Of a stretch of 64,000 nt of DNA, positions 44,251-53,848 are shown piece after piece. The position numbers and the translations under genes are program-made. This DNA is from JACKHO01 sp041398745 (GTDB taxonomy: Bacteria; Planctomycetota; Planctomycetia; Planctomycetales; Planctomycetaceae). How positions within the stretch are numbered: position 1 is the stretch's first letter; each line of letters begins with the position of its first letter. The stretch covers positions 1,054,001-1,118,000 of the forward strand of contig JAWKUB010000002.1 in assembly GCA_041398745.1 (NCBI GenBank), in the 5' to 3' direction. Below the pieces are notes generated by a model. It made no database searches and was not told the DNA's origin. It saw only the letters and a list, made by a program, of their open reading frames with translations.

Positions 44251-44455
44251 CGTTGCGGCCATTTAAGACAACTTCAAGTACCTCGCCCGATCCCCATTGG
44301 GATTCTGACACTCACTACCACTTGGGGCGCATCCCAAAGTTTCCTGACTTGCTTCGCCTGCAAGTCTCACTTCCGTGCCGTACAAACTCCTTGCGACTCA
44401 GCAAGAGTTTCGCCGTCAATTATGCTGGCCTCGCTTCTCATACCATCTGCAACCG

Positions 44456-45979
44456 TCAATCAGCACCAATACAAACCACTTCCTTCATGGTATGCATCCA
44501 GAGTCGCCCGTTTGCGTAGGTGAATGAAGCCAGGGTCCAGGTTTCACCAGCCGTGCCGAGGTCGTTCACTGCGATCAGCGCATTTCGGTCGAGTCTCTCG
44601 GCGTGTGCGTCGATGACATACACGGTACCGTTCATCAAGGGGAAAAACAGGTACCGGTTCACCAGAATGGGGCTCGCCGCTGAGACGTGTCCCCAGCCTG
44701 TCCCCTTGGCTCGTTTATCTGGTGCGATGTCAATTCCTCGAGAGTTCTTTGTATCGCCCGGGATGGCATCCTTCTTCTCCCAAATGAACGCCGGTTCCGG
44801 CCCAGCGATGACTTGTACGGGCACTCGAAGGTATTCGGTCTTGCCGGTTTCGACATGCACCCGGCCAATGGCGTTGACGTCATGAGCGAGGAAGTAGTGC
44901 CAGTTGCCGACAACAATGTTGCTCTGGTTCGTGAGTGGCATCCGTTTGCCGACGGCGAGTGAAATGCCCTGTTGGCGCTCGCCGGTTTCAGCATCGGTGA
45001 AGTCGACATTTTCGCTGAGGTTTCGTTTACGAAGCACATCGCCGCTATTAGTGTCGAGGACCACATGATTCGTTCCCTCGAACCAGTAGACGTGTCTCGC
45101 ATTCCAGTGCGAGTTCCAGGAACAGTCGCTGTTGAACTCCCGGCTCCAAAGTTTTTTGCCCGTTTCCAGCAACGTGAGGCTCACACCGTAGGGAGTTTCC
45201 AAAGGCCCGTGCCCTCCGCCCCGGCCATGTGCAATGGCCCAGCGACCATCGGATAACTGGCCAACCATCGGAGTGTTGTGGATGCATGTCCCCGCTTCCC
45301 CCACCCATAGGACCTCGCCCGTGTTTTTGTCGATGGCATGCAAATACGTCCAGACATCGCGGGGATCAATATCTTCCGGCACGGGCTTGTGCCGCTGCAA
45401 CTTCTGTCCGGCCGCCTTGTCGCGGACCTCAACGGTAATGATTTTGTCCCCCACGAGAATGGGCTCGCATTCTCGATTTGTGTGACGCGGACGCGGTTGG
45501 AATTCCCGCAGCCAGACTTGTTTCCCTCCGAAATCAAAACAGCCCATTGCTCCGCAGCGATTAAAGAACCAGACATGCTCACCATCGGCAATGGGGGCGA
45601 AGACGGTGGCGTCGCTAAAAATTCCGGCAGTCTGAACAGGATCGGTCCCCGGTAAATCAACCTGCCAGAGGATTTCGCCACTGTTCGCATTGAGACAGTA
45701 GCCGACAATGTTCGGCTCAAGTCGATCACCACTCTCGTTCATGGGACGGTGTGTGGTGACAAAAGCACGGTCGCCCCAAATCGTCACCGCACTTTGTCCG
45801 CCTTCAGGGAAAGTCGTACGCCATAGAATGTTCTTTCCGCTGGTCACCGACCAATTCAAAGGCGGCTCTTTCCCTTCTGCTTTCCAATTGAAATTTGGTC
45901 CCGCTGCTTGTGGCCAATGCTGGGCGGAAGCGAGAGTCGCCGTGAAGAGAACGGAGCACAGAATCGAAATTCGGAACAT
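44456..45979 (-). CDS. Secreted PQQ-type beta-propeller protein
   Basis: The product is about 507 residues with a signal (MFRISILCSVLFTATLASAQ). A much longer open frame upstream, antisense to the next gene, is not part of it. Propeller blades contain the repeated W/AxxxTGxxxW pattern: 'CLNANSGEILWQVDLPG', 'AIDKNTGEVLWVGEAG', 'LLETGKKLWSREFNSD', 'TNSGDVLRKRNLSE'. Such proteins are common in planctomycete periplasms and may be PQQ-dependent or simply binding propellers. It is divergent, 111 bases apart, from the large electron-transfer fusion gene, so the two may be coregulated. Confidence 0.88.
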   Translation of the reverse strand: MFRISILCSVLFTATLASAQHWPQAAGPNFNWKAEGKEPPLNWSVTSGKNILWRTTFPEGGQSAVTIWGDRAFVTTHRPMNESGDRLEPNIVGYCLNANSGEILWQVDLPGTDPVQTAGIFSDATVFAPIADGEHVWFFNRCGAMGCFDFGGKQVWLREFQPRPRHTNRECEPILVGDKIITVEVRDKAAGQKLQRHKPVPEDIDPRDVWTYLHAIDKNTGEVLWVGEAGTCIHNTPMVGQLSDGRWAIAHGRGGGHGPLETPYGVSLTLLETGKKLWSREFNSDCSWNSHWNARHVYWFEGTNHVVLDTNSGDVLRKRNLSENVDFTDAETGERQQGISLAVGKRMPLTNQSNIVVGNWHYFLAHDVNAIGRVHVETGKTEYLRVPVQVIAGPEPAFIWEKKDAIPGDTKNSRGIDIAPDKRAKGTGWGHVSAASPILVNRYLFFPLMNGTVYVIDAHAERLDRNALIAVNDLGTAGETWTLASFTYANGRLWMHTMKEVVCIGAD

Positions 45980-46090
45980 ATCAACAAACTCATTGGCGAA
46001 ACGTCGACGGAATCCTCTAGGATACCAAATCCTCAAATAAACAGTCCGGGATGCAAGAGCCTTCTCCCCGGGTTTGCAGAATTGAAACTG

Positions 46091-49000
46091 ATGAGAATAA
46101 ACACAGGACCACTGATGCACAGCGTGAAAATGGTGACGGCCTTTTTGCTCATGGCAATGGCCACAGCAACTGTATCCGCCCAAGGAGTCGTCTATGAAGG
46201 CGGCAGCGGCGTAGGAAATGGCAAACACATTGTGTTCCTGGCTGGCGATCATGAATATCGCTCCGAGGAAACTTTGCCCGCCCTTGCCCGTATTCTGGCA
46301 AAGCACCACGGCTTCAAATGCACGGTGCTGTTCAACGTCGACAAGGAGACGGGTGAAATCACTCCGGGCAACTCGAACATGCCCGGCCTGGCGGCGCTGG
46401 ACACAGCGGACCTCGCTGTCGTGTTTGTGCGGTTTCAGAATTTCCCAGCCGAGGAAATGAAGCACTTTGACGACTACCTGAACCGCGGCGGGCCGGTCGT
46501 TGGGCTGCGAACGGCGACGCATGCGTTCCGCATGAAGCAAGACGAGCCATTCGCTAAGTATTCCTTCGACTTCAAAGGGAAAGATTACGAACTCGGCTTC
46601 GGACACCAGGTGCTGGGACAAACATGGGTGGGGCACTATGGCCGCAATCACCAACAAAGCACCCGCATTTCCATTGTGGAAAACAAGCAGGGCCATCCCA
46701 TTTTGCGCGGCGTGAAAGATGTTTGGGTGCAGGCCGGTGGCTATGTCGGCAAACCGACCGATGGAGAAATTCTCACCACGGCGCAGCCACTCAACGGCAT
46801 GACGCCCGAATCGCCCGCTGATGAAACCAAACCGCCACAGCCTTCGGAATGGACTCGGACTTACATGTCGAAGTCTGGGAAGTCGGGTCGCGTTTTCACA
46901 TCGCTTTACGGCACGCCAGAAGACATTTTGAACGACGGCTATCGTCGCTTGCTCGTCAACGGCTGCTTCTGGGCGATGGGACTCGAAGATTCCATTAAGC
47001 CGGATGCAAACATCGCGTTTGTTGGTCCATTCGAGCCCAACACATTTGGCAATGCAACATACGCACACGGGATAAAGCCAGCTGCTTACGCTGGCTTCGA
47101 TAGTCCCATTCCCGCTGGCCACGACACTGCGAAACCGAAGCAGGTGGCCGCTGCGAAGCCATCTGCCAAAGATCTCCGAACTGGCGCTGAAGTCGCCGAA
47201 GCGAAGGCCGCTGTCGCCACCGGCAAACCGGCACGGTTTGTTCGCATTGAACTTCCCGGTGACAAGCGCATTCTCACGCTCGCGGAAGTGGAAGTTTTCA
47301 GCGGAGGAAAAAACGTCGCCCGAGATGGTAAGGCAAAGCAATCGAGCACCAACGGCGGCGGCGAGGCAGCACATGGAATCGATGGCAACAAGCACCCGGA
47401 CTGGGGCAAGGGTGGCCAGACACACACCAACAATGCCGGCGAGAAGAATCCCTGGTGGGAAGTTGACCTCGGCAAAGCAGTCGACATCGAAAAGATCGCC
47501 GTCTGGAACCGAACTGGCTTTGAACGCCGGCTGGCGGGCTTCACGCTCATCCTGCTCGATGCTGACCGGAAAGAAGTTTTCAAGCTGACCAACGTGGCCA
47601 CACCACTCGGTGTAGAAATTGACGTAAAGAACGGCGGCAAGGCCAGCTACCTCACGTATGACGGCAAGCCCGGCAAGCCCGTTGACGGAGCCGTCATGCT
47701 GGCTGGTGGTGGAGGAGGAAGTCCACAGCCACCCGCCGATCCAGACCTGGCCGAAGTTCCAGCGGGATATCGTGACCCGGCACCATTTGCTCTCCAGAAA
47801 GGGGACGTGGTCGCCATTCTTGGTAACGGCCTGCCGGACCGCATGCAGCACGACGGTTGGATGGAAACGCTTCTGCAATCTCAGCTGGTTGATCAACAGG
47901 TCAGCTTCCGCAACATGAGTACCAGCGGCGACCGTCCGAACAACTACCCGCGCAGCTCTGGCCAAATGTCGATGACTTCGTACTTACGACACGTGAAGCC
48001 GACCGTCGTCTTTGGATTCTTCGGCTACAACGAATCGTTCGACGCCAAGCCCGAAGAGTTCAAACGGCAGTTGCTGGAATTCGTGAAACGCACGCGGGGT
48101 GCCAAGCCAAACGGCAAGGACTTCCCACGCATTGTGTTGTTCAGCCCCATCGCCCACGAGGATACGGGAAACCGTAACGTTCCCAACGGGCGAGCACATA
48201 ACGCACGTCTGGCTTCTTACACTGCGGCGACGGCTGCAGCTGCGGAAGAAGCAGGAGTCGCATTTGTCGACCTGTTTCATCCGTCACTCGAGCTGTTCAA
48301 ACAATCTAAGCAGCCGCTGACAATCAACGGCATTCATCTCACTGAGGAAGGGAACCGACAACTGGCCGAAGTCATTGCCAGCGCATTGCTCGGTAAGCCT
48401 GTGACGACTTCAGCCTCGCTGGAGCCACTGCGTCAGGCGGTACTGGACAAGAATCTCCACTGGTGGAACCGCTACCGCGCTTCAGACGGCAACGACATTT
48501 GGGGTGGTCGCTCGACCCTCGCATTTGTCGATAACCAGACCAACGCAGCCGTGCTTCAACCTGAGCTGGCAATGCTCGACACCATGACAGCCAACCGCGA
48601 TGTGGTCGTGTGGGCGAAGGCCGCCGGAAAAGACGCCACCGTAGACGACAGCAACGTGCAGAAGCCAGTTCCTGTCGTCTCAAACGTTGGAGGCGGAAGC
48701 AAGAGCTCGAGCGCCGTAAAAGAAGGTTCGCTGGAATACCTTAGCGGTGAAGCCGTCCTCGACGAAATTGCCGTCGCCAAAGGCTTCAAAGTCAGCCTGT
48801 TTGCTGATGAAAAGCGCTTCCCACAGCTCGTGAACCCTGTGCAAATGCAGTTCGACACAAAGGGACGCCTCTGGGCCGCCGTCTGGCCGACGTATCCAAA
48901 GTGGGAACCGCTCAAGGACATGGATGATGCTCTTATCATCCTGCACGATGACAACAACGACGGCGTTGCCGACCGCGTCACCGAGTTTGCGAAAGTGCAG

Positions 49001-51193
49001 AATCCACTGGGATTCGAATTCTGGAATGGCGGCGTCATTGTGACGTTCCAGTCGGAACTTATCTTCCTCAAAGACAACGACGGTGATGACGTCGCCGACG
49101 AGCGTGTCATCATGCTGCAGGGACTCGACACCTCAGACACGCACCACGGTGCGAACAACCTCATCTACGGTCCTGATGGTGGAATCTACTGGCAGAGCGG
49201 TGTGTTTATGGTGCATAACCACGAGCATCCCTGGGGCCCCTCGTTGCAGTCGTCGGCCTCGGCCATGTACCGCTTTGATCCCCGCCGATTCACGATTTCG
49301 ATGCACGCCACGAACTCACCGAATCCGCACGGTACGTCGTTCGACTACTGGGGATACCAGTACGCGACAGATGGAACCGGCGGTCGCGCATTCCAAGTAC
49401 GTCCTGAAGGGGACGGATTCCAAATGCACGAGTTGCTCAAGAAGGAAGTGCGACCGGTGACGGCGAGTGAAGTGGTCAGCAGTGCCCACTTCCCCGAGTC
49501 GATGCAGGGTGACTTCCTGATTTGCAACGTCATTGGATTCCTCGGCATTAAGCACTACGACCTCCAGCGAAACGCTGAGACGGGTACCGTCTGGGGTGAA
49601 CCCGCCGGCGATGACCTTACTGTCACCGTCACTCAATCTGACGGCAGTAAAACAGAGGATAAATCGCGTGGCCTGCTCATGAGCGGCAACAAGAACTTCC
49701 GCCCGTCGGACGCCATTTTCGCCCCCGATGGTTCGCTGTATTTCAGCGACTGGCACAACGTCATCATTGGCCACATGCAGCACAATGTCCGCGACCCGAA
49801 CCGCGACCATGCACACGGACGCATCTACCGCGTGACGGCTATCGGTCGTCCGCTGCAAGAGCCTGTTGCCATTGATGGTGAACCCATTCCGGCGCTGCTG
49901 GAAAACTTGAAATCTCCCGTCGATGGAATTCGGCACCGCACCCGGATTGAGCTGAGCGAGCGCGACTCGCAGGAAGTCATTGCAGCAACCAAGAAGTGGC
50001 TGACGCAGTTCGACCCAAAGAGCAAGGAAGACGCTCACCATTTCGTGGAAGCGCTCTGGTTGCACCAACAGCACAACGTTCGCGATTTTGCACTGCTGGA
50101 AACGGTTCTCAACTCGCCAGAACTCCATGCACGAAACGCCGCACGTACTGTCCAGCACTTCTGGAAAAACGTCGAGAAGACGCTTCGAGGTGGTGTCATT
50201 GCGGAACACGTGTTTGCTTCGTCTCAGAAGTCTGGAATTCTCAGCGATACTCCCGAACTGACCACCATTCGCATCGCGACGGTTCCTGAAAAAATGCGGT
50301 ATGACGTTCAGGAACTCACCGTAAAGCCCGGCAAGAAGGTGAAAGTGACCTTCGGGAATTACGACTTCATGCCGCACAATATTATGCTCGTGAACCCCGG
50401 CAAAGCCGATGAAGTGGGCCTCGCCGCGATTAACCTCGGAGCACGAGGGTTCGACGTCGGATTTGTCCCTGACTCACCTGACATCCTGTGGCATAGCCCG
50501 CTGGTCGATTTTGGCCAAGAGGTGGAGATTGAGTTCACGGCACCGACCAAGGAAGGAGCTTATCCTTACATTTGCTCATTCCCTGGTCACCACCGCCTGA
50601 TGCGTGGCATGCTGTTTGTGACGAACGACCTCAAGACGTTCCTGGCGAACAATCCTCAAGAGAAAATCCAAGTCACCGAATGGAAGTTCGAGGACTTCAG
50701 TGAGGACCTCAAACGAGTCGGCCTGGGACGCAGCTTTGCCTCCGGTCAGCAGCTGTTCAAGACGCTTGGCTGTGCCCAGTGCCACAAGCTGAGCGATGCC
50801 GTTGCGACGGCAGGTGGAGGACAGGCGGTCGGACCGAACATCGATGCTACCGTGAAGAAGTACAAGCAGGATGCCGGCGCCGTGCTGCGTGAAATCCTGG
50901 ATTCCTCACGGAACATCGACGAGAAGTACCGTCAGGTCATTGTTGCTCTGGAAGACGGACGGACCCGTACCGGTGTGATTGCTGCAGAAGATGACACGAC
51001 GCTGACTTTGCTCTCCGGCAGTCCGCCACAGGAAGTGCAAATTCCCAAGCAATCCATCGACGACCGCGCTGTCTCGACCGTGTCCATTATGCCTCGCGGC
51101 CTGTTGAACACGGTCAACAAAGAGCAAATCCTCGACCTCGTGGCCTATTTGCTCTCGGGCGGTAACCCAGATGATCCGGCGTTCAAGCAGTAG
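46091..51193 (+). CDS. ThuA / discoidin / SGNH / dehydrogenase / blue-copper / cytochrome c fusion
   Basis: The start MRINTGPLMHSVKMVTAFLLM gives a signal ending at VSAQGVVYEGG; the protein has about 1,700 residues. Order of modules: ThuA-like domain (about 45-300; 'HIVFLAGDHEYRSEETLPALARILAKHHGF', 'GPVVGLRTATHAF'); F5/8 type C (about 375-535; 'GDKRILTLAEVEVF...WWEVDLGKAVDIEKIAVWNR'); SGNH-like (about 565-775; 'ILGNGLPDRMQHDGWMETLL', 'GFFGYNESF', 'NGIHLTEEGNR'); membrane-bound-dehydrogenase propeller (about 880-1260); blue-copper domain (about 1400-1510; 'YDFMPHNIMLVNPG', 'YPYICSFPGHHRLMRGM', ligands His-Cys-His-Met); cytochrome c-like end with CAQCH (about 1560). Exported electron transfer coupled to sugar chemistry is the likely role. 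Confidence 0.9.
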   Translation: MRINTGPLMHSVKMVTAFLLMAMATATVSAQGVVYEGGSGVGNGKHIVFLAGDHEYRSEETLPALARILAKHHGFKCTVLFNVDKETGEITPGNSNMPGLAALDTADLAVVFVRFQNFPAEEMKHFDDYLNRGGPVVGLRTATHAFRMKQDEPFAKYSFDFKGKDYELGFGHQVLGQTWVGHYGRNHQQSTRISIVENKQGHPILRGVKDVWVQAGGYVGKPTDGEILTTAQPLNGMTPESPADETKPPQPSEWTRTYMSKSGKSGRVFTSLYGTPEDILNDGYRRLLVNGCFWAMGLEDSIKPDANIAFVGPFEPNTFGNATYAHGIKPAAYAGFDSPIPAGHDTAKPKQVAAAKPSAKDLRTGAEVAEAKAAVATGKPARFVRIELPGDKRILTLAEVEVFSGGKNVARDGKAKQSSTNGGGEAAHGIDGNKHPDWGKGGQTHTNNAGEKNPWWEVDLGKAVDIEKIAVWNRTGFERRLAGFTLILLDADRKEVFKLTNVATPLGVEIDVKNGGKASYLTYDGKPGKPVDGAVMLAGGGGGSPQPPADPDLAEVPAGYRDPAPFALQKGDVVAILGNGLPDRMQHDGWMETLLQSQLVDQQVSFRNMSTSGDRPNNYPRSSGQMSMTSYLRHVKPTVVFGFFGYNESFDAKPEEFKRQLLEFVKRTRGAKPNGKDFPRIVLFSPIAHEDTGNRNVPNGRAHNARLASYTAATAAAAEEAGVAFVDLFHPSLELFKQSKQPLTINGIHLTEEGNRQLAEVIASALLGKPVTTSASLEPLRQAVLDKNLHWWNRYRASDGNDIWGGRSTLAFVDNQTNAAVLQPELAMLDTMTANRDVVVWAKAAGKDATVDDSNVQKPVPVVSNVGGGSKSSSAVKEGSLEYLSGEAVLDEIAVAKGFKVSLFADEKRFPQLVNPVQMQFDTKGRLWAAVWPTYPKWEPLKDMDDALIILHDDNNDGVADRVTEFAKVQNPLGFEFWNGGVIVTFQSELIFLKDNDGDDVADERVIMLQGLDTSDTHHGANNLIYGPDGGIYWQSGVFMVHNHEHPWGPSLQSSASAMYRFDPRRFTISMHATNSPNPHGTSFDYWGYQYATDGTGGRAFQVRPEGDGFQMHELLKKEVRPVTASEVVSSAHFPESMQGDFLICNVIGFLGIKHYDLQRNAETGTVWGEPAGDDLTVTVTQSDGSKTEDKSRGLLMSGNKNFRPSDAIFAPDGSLYFSDWHNVIIGHMQHNVRDPNRDHAHGRIYRVTAIGRPLQEPVAIDGEPIPALLENLKSPVDGIRHRTRIELSERDSQEVIAATKKWLTQFDPKSKEDAHHFVEALWLHQQHNVRDFALLETVLNSPELHARNAARTVQHFWKNVEKTLRGGVIAEHVFASSQKSGILSDTPELTTIRIATVPEKMRYDVQELTVKPGKKVKVTFGNYDFMPHNIMLVNPGKADEVGLAAINLGARGFDVGFVPDSPDILWHSPLVDFGQEVEIEFTAPTKEGAYPYICSFPGHHRLMRGMLFVTNDLKTFLANNPQEKIQVTEWKFEDFSEDLKRVGLGRSFASGQQLFKTLGCAQCHKLSDAVATAGGGQAVGPNIDATVKKYKQDAGAVLREILDSSRNIDEKYRQVIVALEDGRTRTGVIAAEDDTTLTLLSGSPPQEVQIPKQSIDDRAVSTVSIMPRGLLNTVNKEQILDLVAYLLSGGNPDDPAFKQ

Positions 51194-51220
51194 CCGTACC
51201 GTCGGGATGTGAAATGAAAT

Positions 51221-51258
51221 ACGCCTTTGGGATGAGCGTCATCCCAAAGGCGTTTCTG
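51221..51258 (+). terminator. Perfect 15-bp terminator hairpin
   Basis: ACGCCTTTGGGATGA (51221-51235) and TCATCCCAAAGGCGT (51239-51253) pair fully around a GCG loop and are followed by TTCTG. It lies 28 bases after the stop of the large fusion gene and may also serve the convergent small gene. Confidence 0.85.
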
Positions 51259-51317
51259 TTTCGCTGCTGCTTTTAACGGCTACTTTCCATTCTCCCGCAA
51301 GAAGAATCCGCGGTCGA

Positions 51318-51575
51318 TCATCCCCCAGTGGATACGAACCCCAGGACGGTCAGAAAAATTCCCAGACCAACCTTGAACGCAATAATGATGAAAAACATCA
51401 CAGGGTTTTCATCTCGGGAGAAAACAAAGGAGCCGTACTTTCCAATTGCTGCGCGACCGGCCACGAAGTCCCACACGGCCATTCCCAAGACGAACAAGCC
51501 AATAATTGGCATAATCCAATTAGGGCCGTCTTCGGCGAGAATTGGCAGGAAATTGATCTGTTCAAACATGTGCAT
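51318..51575 (-). CDS. Small two-TM membrane protein, unrecognised
   Basis: I chose the ATG at 51575 (MHMFEQINFLPILAEDG) because GGAG lies six bases before it; the frame is open back to 51650. The 85-residue product has two membrane segments, NWIMPIIGLFVLGMAVWDFV and VMFFIIIAFKVGLGIFLTVL, with a charged loop 'RAAIGKYGSFVFSRDEN' between them. No family is recognised. It is convergent with the large fusion gene and divergent from the ACT gene. Confidence 0.6.
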   Translation of the reverse strand: MHMFEQINFLPILAEDGPNWIMPIIGLFVLGMAVWDFVAGRAAIGKYGSFVFSRDENPVMFFIIIAFKVGLGIFLTVLGFVSTGG

Positions 51576-51798
51576 TTGACTCTCCAAATTGCTGCGACCA
51601 GGATGTCGTTCAACTGTACGCCAACATGCTATGCGAGGCCACGGCTTCATGCAAGTTGGCCAAATGCGCCGAAAACCGCGATACTAAGTCTTGGCGATAC
51701 AACACCACGGTACTGGTCCCGTTTGAGTCCAGAGCCCGTCGTGGTATGCTGCGATTGTTGTAAGTCTCGGTTTGAAAATTCGGCTCAGGACGACATGT

Positions 51799-52305
51799 AT
51801 GCCCGAAGATTTTGGTGATGACGACCGCATCGCACCTGGAACCATGCGAGGACGTGACTGGCCTGCGGTACGACAGTTCTGCGTGTTCCTGGAGAACCGG
51901 GTCGGTTCGCTGCACGAATTGCTGCGGGGAATTGAACGAGACGACCTGCGCGTACTCGCCCTGTCAGTGGTTGATACCATCGACTTCGCCGTTGTGCGCA
52001 TTATCGTAGACAATCCGGAACGTGGTCTGGAACTGCTGAACCTTGGCGGATTCATGTTCCTGGAAAACGATATCCTCGCCGTCGAACTTCCCGACGAAGT
52101 GCAGCCCTACGTCGAAATCGTAAACTCACTCATGAGGGCCGAAATCAACGTTCAGTACACCTATCCCATTCTCGCTCGACGTGGTCCGCGAGGGGCAATC
52201 GCCGTGTACGTTGAAAACCTCGATCAGGCAATTCAGGTCCTTAAGGATTACGGACACACATTGCTGACGGAAAATGACCTGCTGAACGGCGACGGTTTCT
52301 TCTAA
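51799..52305 (+). CDS. Tandem ACT-domain protein
   Basis: The ATG at 51799 has AGGA eight bases upstream; an in-frame ATG nine codons earlier is less likely. The 168-residue protein has two ACT-type beta-alpha-beta units: 'VRQFCVFLENRVGSLHELLRGIERDDLRVLALSVVDTIDFAVVRIIVD' (about 20-90) and 'AEINVQYTYPILARRGPRGAIAVYVENLDQAIQVLKDYGHTLLTE' (about 110-165). There is no catalytic domain, so it is probably a free-standing amino-acid-sensing or allosteric partner. The ligand is unknown. Confidence 0.85.
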   Translation: MPEDFGDDDRIAPGTMRGRDWPAVRQFCVFLENRVGSLHELLRGIERDDLRVLALSVVDTIDFAVVRIIVDNPERGLELLNLGGFMFLENDILAVELPDEVQPYVEIVNSLMRAEINVQYTYPILARRGPRGAIAVYVENLDQAIQVLKDYGHTLLTENDLLNGDGFF

Positions 52306-52347
52306 CACAGTCTGCCGACTTAAAAACTGTTCGGAAAACCCAGGTCT

Positions 52348-53109
52348 CTACTCCACAGGCACGGACTCTTCTTCGGGCGCGGTCTCTTCTTCCTTCCCTG
52401 GCTTGAATGCTGGTTTCGTTACTGCGTCGAGTGTGTCAGGATCCTGAGGTTCTTCTATGGTCGGTTCGCCTGCTCCCTCGTCCATAGGAGCTTCCCCAGT
52501 GGGTTCCTCGGGGACAGGGTCCCATACATCTGCGACTTCCTCACCAGCGATTGCAGTCAGATAGGCTTCCATGAACGGCTCGGGGTCGTATTCGCTGTCC
52601 GAAACGACCAATACGACCCAGCCGTCGGACGTCCACATCCAGCCTGTCTGTTGTGGTGGGCTCACGGAGAAATAACTGTGAGCACCATCAATGAAGTACG
52701 TCGATTTTGAGCCGTTACGTTGTTCGATATTGGCCTTCAATGTCTCAAAATAACCATTAATTGTGCCGAAGTCTGTTTCGGAAATGTAGACGTCAATGTT
52801 TCCATCTGGACCGGTGTAGGTCGCGTGAGCCACCTCGTCATCGATACCAAACTCCGAGACGCTGGCCATGTCGGAATCCCCAGTCAATGTGTACTGGTCG
52901 ACTGCCTCAGGAAACAGATCAACTCCCGTTGTCCCCTCAGTAGGCGGCATCCATTCCAACTTGAACTGCGCGCGTGCAATTTCTTTCTGAACCTGCTCGC
53001 CCCCCGCCTTGATAAGCCAAACTGCTGCGCCACCACACAACAGCACAGCCAGGCACCCAACTCCGGCACAGCCAACGAACCAACCCCATCCGCCTGACTT
53101 TTCACTCAT
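52348..53109 (-). CDS. Membrane-anchored protein with acidic tail, unrecognised
   Basis: This 253-residue protein has one N-terminal membrane segment ('GWFVGCAGVGCLAVLLCGGAAVWLI'). An extracytoplasmic beta domain follows ('DEVAHATYTGPDGNIDVYISETDFGTINGYFETLKANIEQRNGSKSTYF', 'QQTGWMWTSDGWVVLVVS'). The tail is strongly acidic and Pro/Glu-rich ('PVPEEPTGEAPMDEGAGEPTIEEPQDPD'). I do not recognise it. It is transcribed away from the BlaI gene. Confidence 0.7.
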   Translation of the reverse strand: MSEKSGGWGWFVGCAGVGCLAVLLCGGAAVWLIKAGGEQVQKEIARAQFKLEWMPPTEGTTGVDLFPEAVDQYTLTGDSDMASVSEFGIDDEVAHATYTGPDGNIDVYISETDFGTINGYFETLKANIEQRNGSKSTYFIDGAHSYFSVSPPQQTGWMWTSDGWVVLVVSDSEYDPEPFMEAYLTAIAGEEVADVWDPVPEEPTGEAPMDEGAGEPTIEEPQDPDTLDAVTKPAFKPGKEEETAPEEESVPVE

Positions 53110-53292
53110 TGTTCGCTCTCATCAATTCAGTAGTTTGTGAGGAAAGGTGACCCACTCAACTCTCGTTAACGAAAATGAGTCGCTCTGGATCACTATCTTC
53201 CACAATTCTCTTGTCCACACCAGTATCCCGTGAAAGATTCCCACCTTTTTCCGGTGTCACTCGTGACGGACAAACCTCCACGCAGTTTCCTC

Positions 53293-53332
53293 TTGACACG
53301 TACGACGCTCTTCGTATGATTTCCGACGTACG
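53293..53332 (+). promoter_or_regulatory. Sigma70-like promoter with paired CGTACG sites upstream of blaI
   Basis: TTGACA (53293-53298) and TATGAT (53315-53320) are separated by 16 bases, close to the sigma70 consensus. The palindrome CGTACG occurs twice, at 53299-53304 inside the spacer and at 53327-53332 near the expected start. Their centres are 28 bases apart. BlaI/MecI/CopY repressors bind short dyads overlapping their own promoters, so these are candidate operators. The BlaI ATG is at 53360. Confidence 0.6.
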
Positions 53333-53359
53333 TTTAGCTATTGCACTTCGAGGCGAGTA

Positions 53360-53764
53360 ATGTCAGATAGAAATGGAACGCGACCAACGCAGGTTGAGCT
53401 GGATATTCTCCAGGTATTGTGGAGGCAAGGTCCGTCGACTGTGCGTGCCGTGCATGAGGTACTCTCGCAGGGAAAAGAACTCACGTACACCTCGACTCTC
53501 AAAACAATGCAGGTGATGCACGAGAAGGGACTCGTCGCGAGAGACGAATCGCAGCGTTCACATATCTATGAGGCGGTGGTTCAGCAGAAGAGCACGCAAC
53601 AACAGTTCGTATGCGATTTGGTCGACCGCGTCTTTGGTGGCGCAACGGAACAGCTCGTCGTACAGGCACTCAGCAGCCGTAGCGTATCCACCGATGAAAT
53701 CGCCGAGATCCGCAAGCTGCTGGATGAGTTGGAAGGCAAGGGGAGTGGCATTCCCCAAAAGTAA
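53360..53764 (+). CDS. BlaI/MecI/CopY-family transcriptional repressor
   Basis: This 134-residue winged-helix repressor begins 'MSDRNGTRPTQVELDILQVLWRQGPSTVRAVHEVLSQGKELTYTSTLKTMQVMHEKGLVARDE'. That is the classic BlaI DNA-binding domain with its recognition helix. The C-terminal dimerisation helix region is 'QQQFVCDLVDRVFGGATEQLVVQALSSRSVSTDEIAEIRKLLDELE'. GAGG precedes the ATG. It is followed 84 bases later by the M56 protease fusion, the usual BlaR1-like sensor arrangement. It probably represses both genes until cleaved or released. Confidence 0.95.
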   Translation: MSDRNGTRPTQVELDILQVLWRQGPSTVRAVHEVLSQGKELTYTSTLKTMQVMHEKGLVARDESQRSHIYEAVVQQKSTQQQFVCDLVDRVFGGATEQLVVQALSSRSVSTDEIAEIRKLLDELEGKGSGIPQK

Positions 53765-53848
53765 GCGACTGTTGGCAACTGGCCCGTCGGTCGCATCGCC
53801 TGGTCCAATCATTTTCCGTGAATTCACTTCCCTGACGGAAGGACTGAG

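Noticed and set aside
44185..44455. Short plus-strand frames between DAHP synthase and the PQQ gene
   Set aside because: No ribosome-binding site, leader or family resemblance; a terminator occupies the first part.
45980..47965. Upstream extension of the PQQ-propeller frame to 1,169 residues
   Set aside because: The extension is antisense to the large fusion gene; the real start with a signal peptide is at 45979.
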